Below are positions 10,268 through 20,225 of a stretch of 64,000 nt of DNA, piece by piece. The first letter of the stretch is position 1. Each line of letters opens with the position of its first letter. The stretch spans positions 1,364,001-1,428,000 of the forward strand of contig OZ037869.1 of assembly GCA_964035575.1 (NCBI GenBank), given 5' to 3'. The notes below the pieces were generated by a model that was given only the letters and a program-made list of their open reading frames with translations, made no database searches and was not told the DNA's origin. The position numbers and the translations under genes are program-made. Source of the stretch: Rhynchopus sp. YZ270_cl-10. Lineage: Eukaryota > Euglenozoa > Diplonemea > Diplonemida > Diplonemidae.

Positions 10268-10588
10268 GACCTACGCTTTTCTCCAACAGGGTTTTGGTGA
10301 TTTCCATCCAACCACACAACACACCCCACTATTTCCCTCCTTTTTGATGCCACCTACGCATGACTGCTATGAAGCATATAAGACGCCTTGCTCTTTTCCA
10401 CCCCTTCTTCTTCTTCAATCCACCGACAGACAACACAACACACCCCCTCCACCTCTCTCCCATCCCCCTCCTTTCCTCTCCCTTCTTCTTCTTCTTCTTC
10501 GTCTTCTTTTTGTAAATTGACACTGGGTTCACCTGAGGTGTGATTAGGTCTCTTTTCTGTTTAACCTCTCTTTTGAGGGGTGTCTTCA

Positions 10589-12606
10589 ATGCGCAAGCCA
10601 AATGCATCGATCCATGCAACCGAAATCACTCCGTTTTATAGAGCGTTTATCTCCTTTCTCAGCAAGAAGGATTTGGTGAAAGAGATCGAACGACGGAAGC
10701 GCCTGCAGGACAACCAACAGATCTTTGACCCAAAGAGTGCGTGGAGCAGCGCGCTGCGGAAGGCATGCTTTGTGGTCTGCATTTACAACATTTTAACTGT
10801 GCCGTTTCGCATTGCGTTTTTGCTTCCAGCACATCCTGCTTGGTATGCCATTGACACGTTGTGTGATATTCCACCGTTGTTGCGTATATTTTCGTGCTTT
10901 ATGTCGCCCTACGAAGAGGAAGGGCGACGTGACATCATCCGCAGCCGTATCTCCATTGTCGAGAAATATCTGAAAGGCGACTTTGGGCTAGACTTCCTCA
11001 GCCAGCTGCCCCTCTGCTACATCCTGGACGACGTCTGGCTGCGCCTCTTCCGCCTGCTTCAATGGAAGCGTCTAGAATACCTCCAAAAAGACTGGGAGAC
11101 CAGCTCCAACATCAACCCGATGACCTACCGTATGGGGAAAGTTGTCTGTATTGTGCTCATCCCGATCGTTCATATTGTTGCCTGTTTCTGGTATGTCTCT
11201 TTTTGGAAAAAAAATTCACAAACAAAACAAAAAAAAGGTACTTAATCGCGCGGTCCTGCAGTGAAGACACCGAGTCTGTGACACCGTTGCCATTTGACTA
11301 TTTGAAGTACGGGAACAATCTGGTATGTGTTGAAAATGGTTGGATTTTATCATTGCATTCCTCCCCCGCAGAACCTCAGCCAGGTGCGCGAAATTGAGGA
11401 CGACTTTCTCGACAAGCTGTACACAGGGCTCGATACAGACCCAGACAGTGTCTATCGGAAGGCCTTCCACAACTACGTGGCGTCGCTGTACTTCTCGATA
11501 GTGTACCTCGTGGGGTACAACGCGGGGCTGCCACGCAACACTGCGCAGGGGATCTTCTGTTTGGGTGTTGTCTTCCTTGGGGCAGGTGTCTTTGCGCTTA
11601 TCATCGGTTACGTGGGGATGATTCTGCGTGAGTTGGACAACACACAACAGATCTTTCGTGATCAGGTCGACAACATGGTGGGGTTCATGCGGTACAGTCA
11701 ACTGCCAAAGACGACAGTCAAGAACGTTCTGCACTTTTATAAGCATATGTGGGAGTCGAGGCGAGGGTTGGAGAATTTGAATGTGATGAAGGGGCTGCCG
11801 TCGTCGCTGCACCGCGAGCTGCTGGCGTATCTGCACAAAGACTTTGTGTCCAAAGTACCGCTGTTCAAAGGCTGCGACGACCTCTTTCTCGAAGACATAT
11901 CGTGCTGTCTGCAGTACGTTGCCGTGCTCCCCACCTACTACGTGCTGCGCAAAGGCGAGGTTGGAAAGGAGATGTTTTTCATCCACAAAGGCCAAGTCGA
12001 TGTGGTCTCCGAAGACGGCAAGATGGTCTTCGCGTCGCTCTCCGAGGGCAGCTTCTTCGGCGAGGTCGCCCTCGTCGTACCCGGTGCAAAGCGTACAGCC
12101 TCTATTGTCAGCAAGACCTTCACAGAGCTGTTTGTCTTGACAAAGGTATGGGAAAAATTACCCAGAAATCCGCATTTTTTTGACGATTTATTGATGGGGG
12201 TTTATAAAAAACGCGTTTTTGATTTCGTTGTTCACACTACCCAATCCTCTCTCTTTCTCTCTCTCAGACCGACTTCGAAGAGCTGTTAGACAACTACCCC
12301 GAAACGCGGTCGAAGATCCTTGAGGTTGCTGTAGAGAGGGGTCTCATTACGAAGCCGGCACTGCCGTCGGACGTTGCGAGCCAGGAGGAGCAGGACACGG
12401 GGGTGGGGGAGCAGGAACAAGAACAGGAGGACACTGACGGTGCGACACCATTGCCGGGCACATCCGAGGGTAATGCAGAAGACACCACCACACCCCCCAC
12501 AGCGCCAGACGGGGAGGACGGGCACAACCCACCTCTCACAGAAACTGTTCAGGAGCAAACCACGTCACCATTTTTGGAGGACCATAATCCTGACAAAAAA
12601 TTGTGA
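10589..12606 (+). CDS. cyclic-nucleotide-gated / HCN-like cation channel
   Basis: Four exons: 10589-11190, 11238-11322, 11372-12145 and 12268-12606, giving 599 residues. Introns start GTATG and end AG; all phases agree. The N-terminal half has hydrophobic segments S1-S5 (for example KACFVVCIYNILTVPF and VVCIVLIPIVHIVACFW). The S4-like stretch RLFRLLQWKRLEYLQ has few charges. A pore helix, the filter-like VGYN (about 276-279) and S6 (IFCLGVVFLGAGVFALIIGY) follow. The C-linker leads to a cyclic-nucleotide-binding domain (about 390-500) with the phosphate-binding cassette GSFFGEVALVVPGAKRTAS. A Glu/Gln-rich tail ends the protein. Expected role: cAMP- or cGMP-modulated cation conductance in the plasma or flagellar membrane. 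Confidence 0.9.
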
Positions 12607-12724
12607 CAAAAAAAGTGGGTGATGCATTCAAGTGTTGGGGTCTTTTTATGATCAGCTCTTAATGCAAGAGGAGGGAGAGAGAGAGAGAGACGGTCGTGTT
12701 AGGGGAAGGGGGGGGGGTCTGGTT

Positions 12725-12725
<1 letters not shown>

Positions 12726-12767
<42 letters not shown>
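12726..12767. repeat. 42-nt uninterrupted T run
   Basis: A homopolymer of T directly after a G8 run. On the minus strand it would read as poly-A, so it could be the tail of an antisense retroposed copy. No recognisable body adjoins it. Confidence 0.9.
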
Positions 12768-12768
<1 letters not shown>

Positions 12769-13028
12769 TTCAGGATTTTTTGTCTGTTCAGATTCTGGTT
12801 AAGATTTTCTGTTTTGAGGCATCTGTGATTTTCCTTGTCTTTCAATTATTTTTTTTTCAGATGAAAACCACAAAATGGATATAAGACTGCATGGGTTGGG
12901 GTCCACCTGGTACACCGGTCCTATAAGGTACACGAGATGCTCTGTGGTTTTCGTGTGCCCAGAATTCGGTGTGACTCCCGAAGTCTTATCAACACCCTCA
13001 AAGCGTGCCCATTTTGGGCAAGGCGGAT

Positions 13029-13760
13029 GTATCAAACAGGGTTTTATCTCCTTATATGTTAGTGGTCCCTAGACCGGGTAAAATAAAAAAAAAAATATTT
13101 ACCCGGTCTGGGGGAAAAAAAAAAAATAACCACCCGGCCAGGCCAAAAAAAAAACCAAAATGATATATCTTGGGGGTACCTCACACAAACCTCTAAGAGT
13201 GACCAGAACTGGCCTCATGAACAAGGTGGCCCCGTCACAGCCAGAACGCGACCCAATTGGTCAAACACCGAAGGAAAAGGAAGCATGCAGCATGACGAAA
13301 GGAGAAAAGTAGCGTACCGTGCGCCTGCGGCGCAAGATTGCAAGCCACCCATGACATAGTTTGGCTGTAAAATGTGCAATTTTAAGCACAATATTTTGAA
13401 ATGTTGCGTACCGTGGCTTCGCCAAAACTTTCGTTCAGCAAAATGTGGAAGTAACATTTACGGGAACTGACGATAATGACCAACGACAGTGCCATTTGAT
13501 GTCAACATTTTTTTAGAAATGTTGCGTACCGTGGCTTCGCCAGGAACCTTTGCCATGACTGCCGTTTCTTTTTGTATTCTTATTCCGCAAAGGTGGGGAA
13601 CGTGAGATGATATGCAATATGCGAGTGAATGCAGCAATTTTAACGGTTTACCGGGACATTTTCGCCGGAGGCGAAAAATTTTTTTTTGACCACTTTTTTG
13701 CCAGACCGGGTAGACCGGGTAAAATTTTAAAATGCTTTTTCAAGATAAAACCCTGGTATC
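13029..13760. repeat. foldback region with ACCGGGT-type inverted repeats
   Basis: AGACCGGGTAAA and TTTACCCGGTCT form a hairpin at about 13073-13112. AGACCGGGTAAAA recurs at about 13712. TATCAAACAGGGTTTTATCT (from 13029) is matched in inverse orientation by AGATAAAACCCTGGTATCA (about 13743-13761). The interior has two copies of GAAATGTTGCGTACCGTGGC followed by TTCGCCA (about 13398 and 13516) and a variant at 13312. It is possibly a decayed MITE; no target duplication was resolved. Confidence 0.55.
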
Positions 13761-14060
13761 AAAACGAAAAAAAAAAACTTTTTTGGCGAGGAGGGGTTTT
13801 CCAACCCCTTGCCTTGCGTGAAGAATGGGTTCGTGTGGAGCGGGTTTCTTTTCTGTGTTGGAAGAGAGAGCATAGCAATTATTTTGCAAGCATCCTAGCC
13901 TTCGGATGGCATTGAGTAATTAGATAACCCACCTTGGGGGTGGTGCGATGAGTAGATTCAGCGTAAAAAATAAATAGCGAGGTGTGTTTTCGGGATTTTT
14001 TTTGATAGGTTTTTTTTAGGCGCCTTTCCCCCCCATTTTTATGCTGTGCGATAACGAATA

Positions 14061-14099
14061 TGATAAGGTGACTAAGCGCGAGAGGCTTAAGATCATCTT
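14061..14099 (+). repeat. class A hairpin, GCGAGAG loop
   Basis: TGATAAGGTGACTAAGC, loop GCGAGAG, then GCTTAAGATCATCTTA. The upper stem TAAGC/GCTTA is perfect and the lower stem pairs for about 9 bp with G-U pairs. Confidence 0.85.
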
Positions 14100-14795
14100 A
14101 TAAGCTTTTCTTTTTTTGTTGCAACAACAACAACAATAATTGGATGTATCAATAGAACGTCCTTTGTACTTTCTCTTCTTTGATTTGAAAGTTTTTGTGA
14201 AACTAATTTTTTGTTCCCCCTTTTTTTGTTATGCTTGCGTCCATGGAGACGTTAGCACGTTCGATTAATATTCGTTTTTCTCTATTTTGATGGTTGTTCT
14301 CTAGTTGCATCCTTTTGGGAGGGCAATTATTGAAAACCGTCAGAATCACGCATTCCACTGAAATACGTCTCGAGTTGAAGGCTGAAAAGGCCACAAAATG
14401 CAATACTTCCTTTTCACATTCTGTCAAGTGGTGAATTGGAATTTGCAGAACTGTGAGAGTTCATTGAATCGTCTCTCAGGCTTGCTTTTGAATTTTTCTC
14501 TCTGAAATATTGACGGTGTAGATACCTCGCTGTTTTCTCGTGGAGAGCTCCGCGCAGCAGTTCCTCGTTGCTTTCTTTAATCGTATAGTTCTGTGAGAGA
14601 AAGCCTCCTAAACAATGTTACCTTACACCCTTCGGAACACCATTCACATAACGCTTGTGTTCGAAGTAACATTTTATTTTATTATTTTTTGCGAAACGGG
14701 CAGAGGACACTACATCAGGTCTAATTACCTTGTGTTCGCAATGATCCCTTTCATTCATCTGGCTTGATGAGTGGAAGCGGGAGGGCATATCAGAT

Positions 14796-14911
14796 GTAAA
14801 CCACGAAAATGGATTGTAGGCCTGCATGGTTGGGTGTCGTCCACCCCACGGTTCAGCCGGTCTTACCAAAGGTACACTGTTCGTGAGAGGGCTTTTGTAT
14901 TTCGAGTCAAC
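14796..14911 (+). repeat. composite repeat ending in class C hairpin, copy 1
   Basis: A 115-bp repeat. It starts GATGTAAACCACGAAAATGG, continues through CATGGTTGGGTG and a CCGGTCTTACCAAAGG stretch, and ends with the class C hairpin (GGTACACTGTTC, loop G(T)GAGA, GGGC, TTTGTATTTC). Copies lie at 16640-16752 and, degraded, at 12866-12950. Hairpin-only fragments lie at 25876-25916 and 36160-36204. Confidence 0.8.
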
Positions 14912-14960
14912 TTTTTTTACCAACCTTTTCTTTGGAAACAAAGGTATCGGTAGCGTCTTC

Positions 14961-14992
14961 GATGGTGACTAAGCACCGAGGCTTGAGATCAC
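14961..14992 (+). repeat. class A hairpin, ACCGAG loop
   Basis: GGTGACTAAGC, loop ACCGAG, then GCTTGAGATCAC. The upper stem is intact with one G-U pair. Confidence 0.7.
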
Positions 14993-15284
14993 TCTTACCA
15001 ACCATGGTGTCATATTTTATATTGTGCAACACCCTGCGTACGGTGCGGTGTTTGTACTTTCAACTTCTCTCTTTTTTTTCGTTTTTTTTTTCTCATCCGT
15101 CCTCTCTTTCCTCCCCTTTTGAAGTTCAAGAACAACCAACCCACAACCCTCCCCTATTCTTTGTCCACTCCCCCCACCCCCACCACCCCGACTCCCATCC
15201 ACCTCAAAAAACACACTATTTTCTTTAGGGTTTTTTATCGTCTTTTTCTCTTCAGGGAGAAAGAGAACAAAAACAGGCACATTA

Positions 15285-16346
15285 ATGGAGGTCACCCTAC
15301 GCCACAAAGGCACCGGCACATGCCACGCCGTGGCGATCGACCCTGAAGAAACGATTGCCTCCCTCACTGCACGGCTTGCTCCTGCGTACGCTCCACTCCG
15401 TGTTGTGTTGCCCTTTGCCTCAGAAGCAGCTACGGCAGTGGCAGAGCTTGAGGTGAGTGCGGGCGATGTCATCGACTTTGAAGCGGAGCGGAAGGTGCCG
15501 TCTGTGGAGAAGAGCTTTGCGGGGTTGAATCTAACCTCCGTTGAGGTGTCGAGGGGTGGGGAGGTGTGTGCGGTTGTAGACTCCAAGGGCCTGACGATGT
15601 GCGACACGAAGACGTGGGAGGTGTCGTATGAGAAGCGTTTTGTTGTCGAGGACGTGGGCGATGGTGTCTTTTCCGAGGACGGCACTCTCTTCGCCGTGAT
15701 CGCTGATTCGTCAGTTGTTGTCTACAACACTGCCTCGGGAACACTCATCACAACCCTCCCCTACGACCCCGGTGCATCCTGCTCGCTCGCATTCCACACC
15801 ACCTCCCTCCTCGCACGAACTGCCGACTCCCTCTACCACTGGTCCACTGAAACCTGGGAGCGCACAGACATCGAAGACATGGGCTGCTACGGTGCGTTCG
15901 CTCGCTGCAGGACAGACACCTGGTTGGTCACATATGGTGGTGATGTGACCCTAGGGCGCTATGGGAGTGGCGAAACAACGCGCCTCGCAACAGAAGGCCT
16001 AGGCCAAGGGGGATGTATGGGTGTGAATGTGTCTGACGACGGGCGTTATGCGGTGGTATGGCTTCTGGGGTGCACGGTGCTGTACGAGATATCCACGGGG
16101 TCGGAGCTGCTTGTCTTTAACGATTCATTTGTACGCAGCGGTGTGACGTCGTGCGGGCATCTGTTCTACGTACAGCACGCAGGCAACCTAGACATCTACC
16201 GCATAGGCGAGACGGCCCCCTTCAGGAGGATGAAGCTCGGCAACTATGCAAACGACGTCGCCATGTATGATGACAAGCTTTTCATTGCCTTCGCTTCAGG
16301 TGACCTGAAGGTGTGCGGGGTGGATGAAGTAGGCTTGCTGGTATAG
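15285..16346 (+). CDS. probable WD40-type beta-propeller protein with ubiquitin-like N-terminus
   Basis: A 353-residue single-exon protein. The first ~70 residues (HKGTGTCHAVAIDPEETIASL...LRVVLPF...LEVSAGDVIDFE) have the strand pattern of a ubiquitin-like fold. The rest has repeating four-strand units with alternating hydrophobic strands and turns such as SRGGEVCAVVDSKGL, SEDGTLFAVIADSSVVVY and SDDGRYAVVWLLGCTVLYE, as in WD40-like propellers, though few classical WD dipeptides survive. I recognise no specific family. It is likely a cytosolic scaffold. The start was chosen because the ATG lies about 30 bases after a T-rich tract ending CTCTTCAG, a good trans-splice acceptor. No introns are needed. 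Confidence 0.75.
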   Translation: MEVTLRHKGTGTCHAVAIDPEETIASLTARLAPAYAPLRVVLPFASEAATAVAELEVSAGDVIDFEAERKVPSVEKSFAGLNLTSVEVSRGGEVCAVVDSKGLTMCDTKTWEVSYEKRFVVEDVGDGVFSEDGTLFAVIADSSVVVYNTASGTLITTLPYDPGASCSLAFHTTSLLARTADSLYHWSTETWERTDIEDMGCYGAFARCRTDTWLVTYGGDVTLGRYGSGETTRLATEGLGQGGCMGVNVSDDGRYAVVWLLGCTVLYEISTGSELLVFNDSFVRSGVTSCGHLFYVQHAGNLDIYRIGETAPFRRMKLGNYANDVAMYDDKLFIAFASGDLKVCGVDEVGLLV

Positions 16347-17001
16347 CGTTGTTAGCAAGGTTGGATGGAATTTACACATCTTACGATGATGTGTGTACAG
16401 TGCGGTGCAATATTACGGGGTGGTTTATTATGTGTCCACAATTAGACACAACCCGTACGTGGTACTGTATTTCATTTTTCAACCTTCTTGATAAATTCGA
16501 ATGTGATGAAAGTGGCTAAGCAGCGTAGCTCTTAGGCTCATCTTATGAACGTTTTTGTGTGCAGGTCTGCTTGCAGAGGATTCTCTGAGAAAAAAAGGCA
16601 GAAAACAAAGAGATTTTGACAAAAGGACAATACTTTTTTGAGATGTAAACCACGAAATGGTTGTAGGACTACATGGTTGGGGTCCACCCCGATACAGCCG
16701 GTCTTACCAAAGGTACACTGTTCACGAGAGGGCTTTGTATTTCAAGGCAACTTTTTCCCAGGCATGGACCACTTCTTCCTACAATTGGTTCCCACCCTCT
16801 CACTTCACTTCAAACCCTTCAGGTGACCCCCAGGCCCTTACACATAAGTTCAAGTTTTTTTCCCCCAACTTGTCTTTCTTTGATTTTTTTCCCCCGAACA
16901 CAAAAGGTCTTTCGTCGTTCTTACGAGCAAACACAGGCCTTAAAGCGGTAGCAAGAGAGCAGCACCCACCTACCCACACACCGCCTAACACCAACCGCAA
17001 G
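16347..17001. other. spacer with class A hairpin and composite repeat copy 2
   Basis: I see no gene. It holds a degraded class A hairpin at 16505-16550 and the composite class C repeat at 16640-16752. The rest is T/C-rich (16850-16900) leading into the next gene. Confidence 0.7.
16640..16752 (+). repeat. composite repeat ending in class C hairpin, copy 2
   Basis: Same layout as 14796-14911. The hairpin arm AGGTACA pairs with TGTATTT. A CT/TT internal loop follows, then GTTC with GGGC around loop ACGAGA. Confidence 0.8.
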
Positions 17002-19814
17002 ATGTCCGACGTCCAGAAGGACTACCTCCGCAAGCACGAGGTTGCCGTGCTCCTCGATGGCATCGTCCGTGAGATGCTCGAGAACAAGCCCGAGAAGCCC
17101 TTCGGCTTTATCCTCAACAAGCTGAAGGACGCAGCAGACAAGCCCACAGACGGAGTTGCCAAGACTGAGGTATTTCGACACACACTTCCCCCCCACACCC
17201 CCGTCTCTCTCTTCGTGCTGGAAGAACCTTCCCTTTTCGCGACACCCTTTTAGAATCAACAAAATGCACATTACGATTTAAGTACACACTGCGGACTATT
17301 GATTTTTTCGAAACGAACTGTTTTTCTTCTCGCTTTCAAAATATTTCAAAAAAAAAATGCCTCATTTTCTTTCAGTCTGAGAAGCCTGCAGAGGAGGCCA
17401 AGCCAGCTGAGGAGAAGCCCGCCGAGGAGAAGAAGGAGGAGGAGGCCAAGCCCGAGGACGCAAAGCCTGCGGAGGAGGCTGAGAAGCCTGCTGAGGAGGC
17501 AAAGCCAGCAGAAGACGCAGCGAAGCCCGCTGAGGATGCTGCCAAGCCTGCCGAGGGAGACGCCAAGCCTGCTGAGGAGGCCAAACCTGCCGAGGGCGAT
17601 GCCAAGCCTGCTGAGGAGGAGGTCGAGAAAATTGTACTGGACGCAGAGGACACAGCGAAGATCACTAAGATCCAGGTATGCCACCCCACCCCTCAATGCA
17701 GCCTTTCCACCACAACCATTTTCATTTCATTTAAGCACAGAGAGGCTTAGGTCCATCTTATAAACTCTTCCACTTTATCAAATAACATATAGTGGAGTTC
17801 ATCCTCGGGTGTCTACACTAATACAACCAAGTTTTCAAATAACCCAAAAGGCACACAAAAACCCCCTCCACCCACAGGCACAATACCGTGGAGGCAAAGC
17901 CCGCGAAAACGTGAAGGAGATCAAGAAGGAGAAGGGCGACAAGAAGGTACCCTTTGTTCTTAGTAAAAGCTACCACCCCCCTCTTAGGGGCATCACTACA
18001 CTTCAACTTACTCACCACAGGACGACGCCGGTGAGGAGGCAAAGCCCGCTGAGGGTGCTGCACCTGAGGCAGAGAAGCCTGCAGAGGAGGCCAAGCCAGC
18101 TGAGGAGAAGCCCGCCGAGGAGAAGAAGGAGGAGGAGGCCAAGCCCGAGGACGCAAAGCCTGCGGAGGAGGCTGAGAAGCCTGCTGAGGCGGAGGGCGCT
18201 GCTGCACCTGAGGCAGAGAAGCCGGCTGAGGAGGCCAAGCCCGCCGAGGAGAAGCCCGCTGAGGACGCAGCACCCGCTGAGGCTGAGAAGCCAGCTGAGG
18301 AGGTACACCCACACCACCCACATTCTCCCCTAATACCAGCCCAGGAATTTCCCAAAAAAGCCCATTCAGTACCATCCAATACACTGAGGGAACCAAATTG
18401 ACAAAAAGCTGCCACAGAATTCACGGGGTCGAGGGCGTCTGCTCACATCATTGAGCAGACGCCTTGCCTTCTCCTTAATATTTTCCCTATGGAGATCCGA
18501 TGCCCGCATCCAGAGGCGTGAGCACTTCATAATTTTTAAACGAAAAACCGAGCAAAAATTTTCCCAAATAAAATACAGCCTTCGCCCACAGAGTGGATCC
18601 AGCCACGTGTCGCAGCGCTTTGCTCGGCACTGGCTGGAGACACGGATGGGGTGGCCGCGTTCTTCACGGCCAGCTGCGTGGCTGTGCCGACGGTGAGCAA
18701 TACCTTCAAGGTGGGGAGCGAGGCTTTGGCTGAGGTAGCTCTGCTGCACGGTGCGTCTGCGGCCAACGTGAAGTCCAGCGCTATGGCAGATGGCAAGACT
18801 GCACATTGCCTGGTCGACTTCAGCGTCGGGGAGAAGACACACCAGACGTACCTCTACTGGACCTGCGTGGCGGATGTGTGGCAGGTACACGCCATTGCCC
18901 TGGCAGTGCTGGGACCGCCTATGCGGAAGGAGAAGTTTCCCGAAGGGTCGTCGCCGTCGCCTGTACCAGATTGGTTGATGCTTGCTGCAGTGGACTTTGG
19001 TGATAAGTACAACGCAGGCGACCATGCGGGTATCACGGAAGCTCTCTTCGCAGAGACAAGCTTCGCAGTGCCGCCCATTGGTTCTGAGATTGCGCCCAGC
19101 GCCGCACTGCCCGGATTCCTCGCAAAGGCGGCAATCATGTTGAAGCAGCTCAACTTCATGCCCGAGGCGTGCCACCAAGAAGACCCGGCGACCCTCTGGG
19201 AGCTTGGCTGCTGTGTCCACCAGTTCGGCTGTCTCCACTACTTCTCCCGTTGGGAGCAGCGGTCTTCAGATGCGGAAAAGCCAGACTGGCGCATAGCCTT
19301 CAGCATCATGAACGTAGGGGAGAATTAAAAGAAAAATCGAGGGAAAATGTACATTTTTTTTGGGGGTATGTTGAATGTTGTTGACATGCTTCTGTTGGCC
19401 GCAAGGGTATTTGTGTTTTCTTCCGGATGGCTGACATCGGTCAATTGAAGGGTGCCTGCATCAAAGCCACGACATATTCCCTTTCTGAAAAATTCATTTT
19501 GCCTTCGGATGATTTTGGTGTACAGAATCTGGATAGGGTGATCTGCAAAAAAAATGTCATGAAAAACCCAAAAAAGAAATCATCTTTTGTATCATTGACA
19601 GCTACACACTAATGGTGTTTTCATGAAATCCACACCCCCTTTTGATATCAATTAATTCAACAAATTATCAAAATAACAGAAGAAGGACGAAGCACCTGCA
19701 GAGGAGAAGAAGGCAGAGGAGGAGACACCCAAGGAGGAGGCCAAGCCCGCTGAGGAGAAGCCCGCCGAGGAGGCCCCCCCTGCAGAGACTCCCGCTGAGG
19801 AGAAGAAGGAGTAG
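17002..19814 (+). CDS. RIIa/DPY-30-like domain + IQ motif + PAEE-repeat protein
   Basis: Five exons: 17002-17169, 17376-17675, 17878-17946, 18021-18302 and 19680-19814, 317 residues. The N-terminus (KHEVAVLLDGIVREMLENKP...FILNKLKDA, about 10-45) matches the RIIa/DPY-30 dimerisation-docking fold, typical of flagellar and PKA-anchoring proteins. A long Ala/Glu/Pro/Lys repeat (AKPAEE units) follows. The calmodulin-type IQ motif, IQAQYRGGKAR, is split by intron 2 at IQ. Exon 4 repeats the same AKPAEE block, and exon 5 adds more ending KKE. Intron 4 is 1.38 kb and holds an NTF2-like coding block whose acceptor is in phase. A class A hairpin lies in intron 2. The name is inference; the domains are visible. 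Confidence 0.82.
17731..17760 (+). repeat. class A hairpin inside intron 2
   Basis: TAAGC (17733-17737), loop ACAGAGAG, then GCTTA (17746-17750), with lower arm GGTCCATCTTATAAA. This intronic copy lies on the sense strand of its host gene. Confidence 0.7.
18434..18463. other. 12-bp perfect stem-loop within intron 4
   Basis: GGCGTCTGCTCA and TGAGCAGACGCC pair perfectly around a 6-nt loop, followed by a pyrimidine run. Its role is unknown. It lies upstream of the NTF2-like block and could mark a processing or 3'-end signal. Confidence 0.7.
18579..19328 (+). CDS. NTF2/SnoaL-like coding block (alternative terminal exon or nested gene)
   Basis: An open frame of 249 codons to a TAA at 19328. Two similar halves are seen. 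Half 1 runs VAALCSALAGDTDGVAAFF to YLYWTCVADVWQVHAIALA; half 2 runs from AVDFGDKYNAGDHAGITEAL to HYFSRWEQ...DWRIAFSIMN. The ending WRIAFSIMN and the overall pattern are typical of NTF2/SnoaL-like (DUF4440) folds, often ligand-binding or small enzymes. No in-frame ATG precedes the first half; the first in-frame ATG is 18783. AAATACAG at 18571-18578 is a usable acceptor that would join exon 4 of the surrounding gene (ending 18302) in phase 0, making a 522-residue isoform. Otherwise it is a nested gene with an unresolved 5' end. Confidence 0.6.
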   Translation, partial: PSPTEWIQPRVAALCSALAGDTDGVAAFFTASCVAVPTVSNTFKVGSEALAEVALLHGASAANVKSSAMADGKTAHCLVDFSVGEKTHQTYLYWTCVADVWQVHAIALAVLGPPMRKEKFPEGSSPSPVPDWLMLAAVDFGDKYNAGDHAGITEALFAETSFAVPPIGSEIAPSAALPGFLAKAAIMLKQLNFMPEACHQEDPATLWELGCCVHQFGCLHYFSRWEQRSSDAEKPDWRIAFSIMNVGEN

Positions 19815-20225
19815 AAGAAAAAAAAAAAGATAAGGACACAAAACAAATAATGAAAAAAGACTTGTCTGAAAGGTGGCTACATTAAACAGATTAAAAAAAA
19901 AAAGGATCTTTTGTGAGGTACTATCCACTTGAAAACCGCCTTTTTTTTGACTTTTCTATTGTTTGTATTTAAAATGATTACTTTTCCGATGTCTTGTTGA
20001 AAAAAAATGCAGCAGAAAAAGAAATTGGTTCGAGTTTTTTTTCAGTACACCATTTTTAGTTTTAAAAAGAGTCTAAAAATACTTTCACACCTTCTCTCCC
20101 CAAAAAAAAGTCCAAAAAAAAAAAAAAAAAAACAAAAAAACACAAGAACACGAAAATAGCAAAAAAAAACTTCATAAAAAAAAAACCCAATCCAAACACT
20201 GGTGTGATTCAAGGGGTACGGGGAA

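Larger units (their letters stand above)
8512..10588. other. spacer with hairpins and a structured block
   Basis: I see no protein gene. It holds class B hairpins (8858-8884, 9060-9090), a class D tail (about 9232-9265), a class A hairpin (9661-9700), long T/C tracts (9425-9445, 9765-9800), and a compact cluster of perfect short hairpins at 10166-10267, listed separately. The stretch at 10395-10575 is CT-rich and probably serves as an acceptor region for the channel gene. Confidence 0.65.
12607..15284. other. long spacer: poly-T, foldback repeats, composite hairpin repeats
   Basis: I see no gene in this 2.7 kb. From left to right it holds a 42-nt T run (12726-12767), a degenerate copy of the composite class C repeat (about 12866-12950), a foldback region (13029-13760), a class A hairpin (14061-14099), a full composite class C repeat (14796-14911), a class A hairpin (14961-14992) and a degraded class D unit (about 15030-15070). 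A T/C tract ending TTCAG (15255) is the likely acceptor for the next gene. Confidence 0.65.

Noticed and set aside
10090-10330. Structured block as a spliced-leader RNA or U snRNA
   Set aside because: I could not find the exon-like leader, donor and Sm-type site of a spliced-leader RNA, nor the conserved boxes of U1, U2, U4, U5 or U6.
11216-11995. 259-codon antisense frame across the channel gene
   Set aside because: It overlaps exons that encode clear channel domains. Shadow.
14755-14830. Hammerhead-like ribozyme core near the composite repeat (TTGATGAG ... CGAAA)
   Set aside because: The CTGANGA core and the stems required around CGAAA and the cleavage site do not line up in any copy.
18366-19238. 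290-codon antisense frame opposite the NTF2-like block
   Set aside because: The sense strand has the recognisable NTF2-like ending, and the antisense composition is Arg/Cys/His-rich shadow-like.
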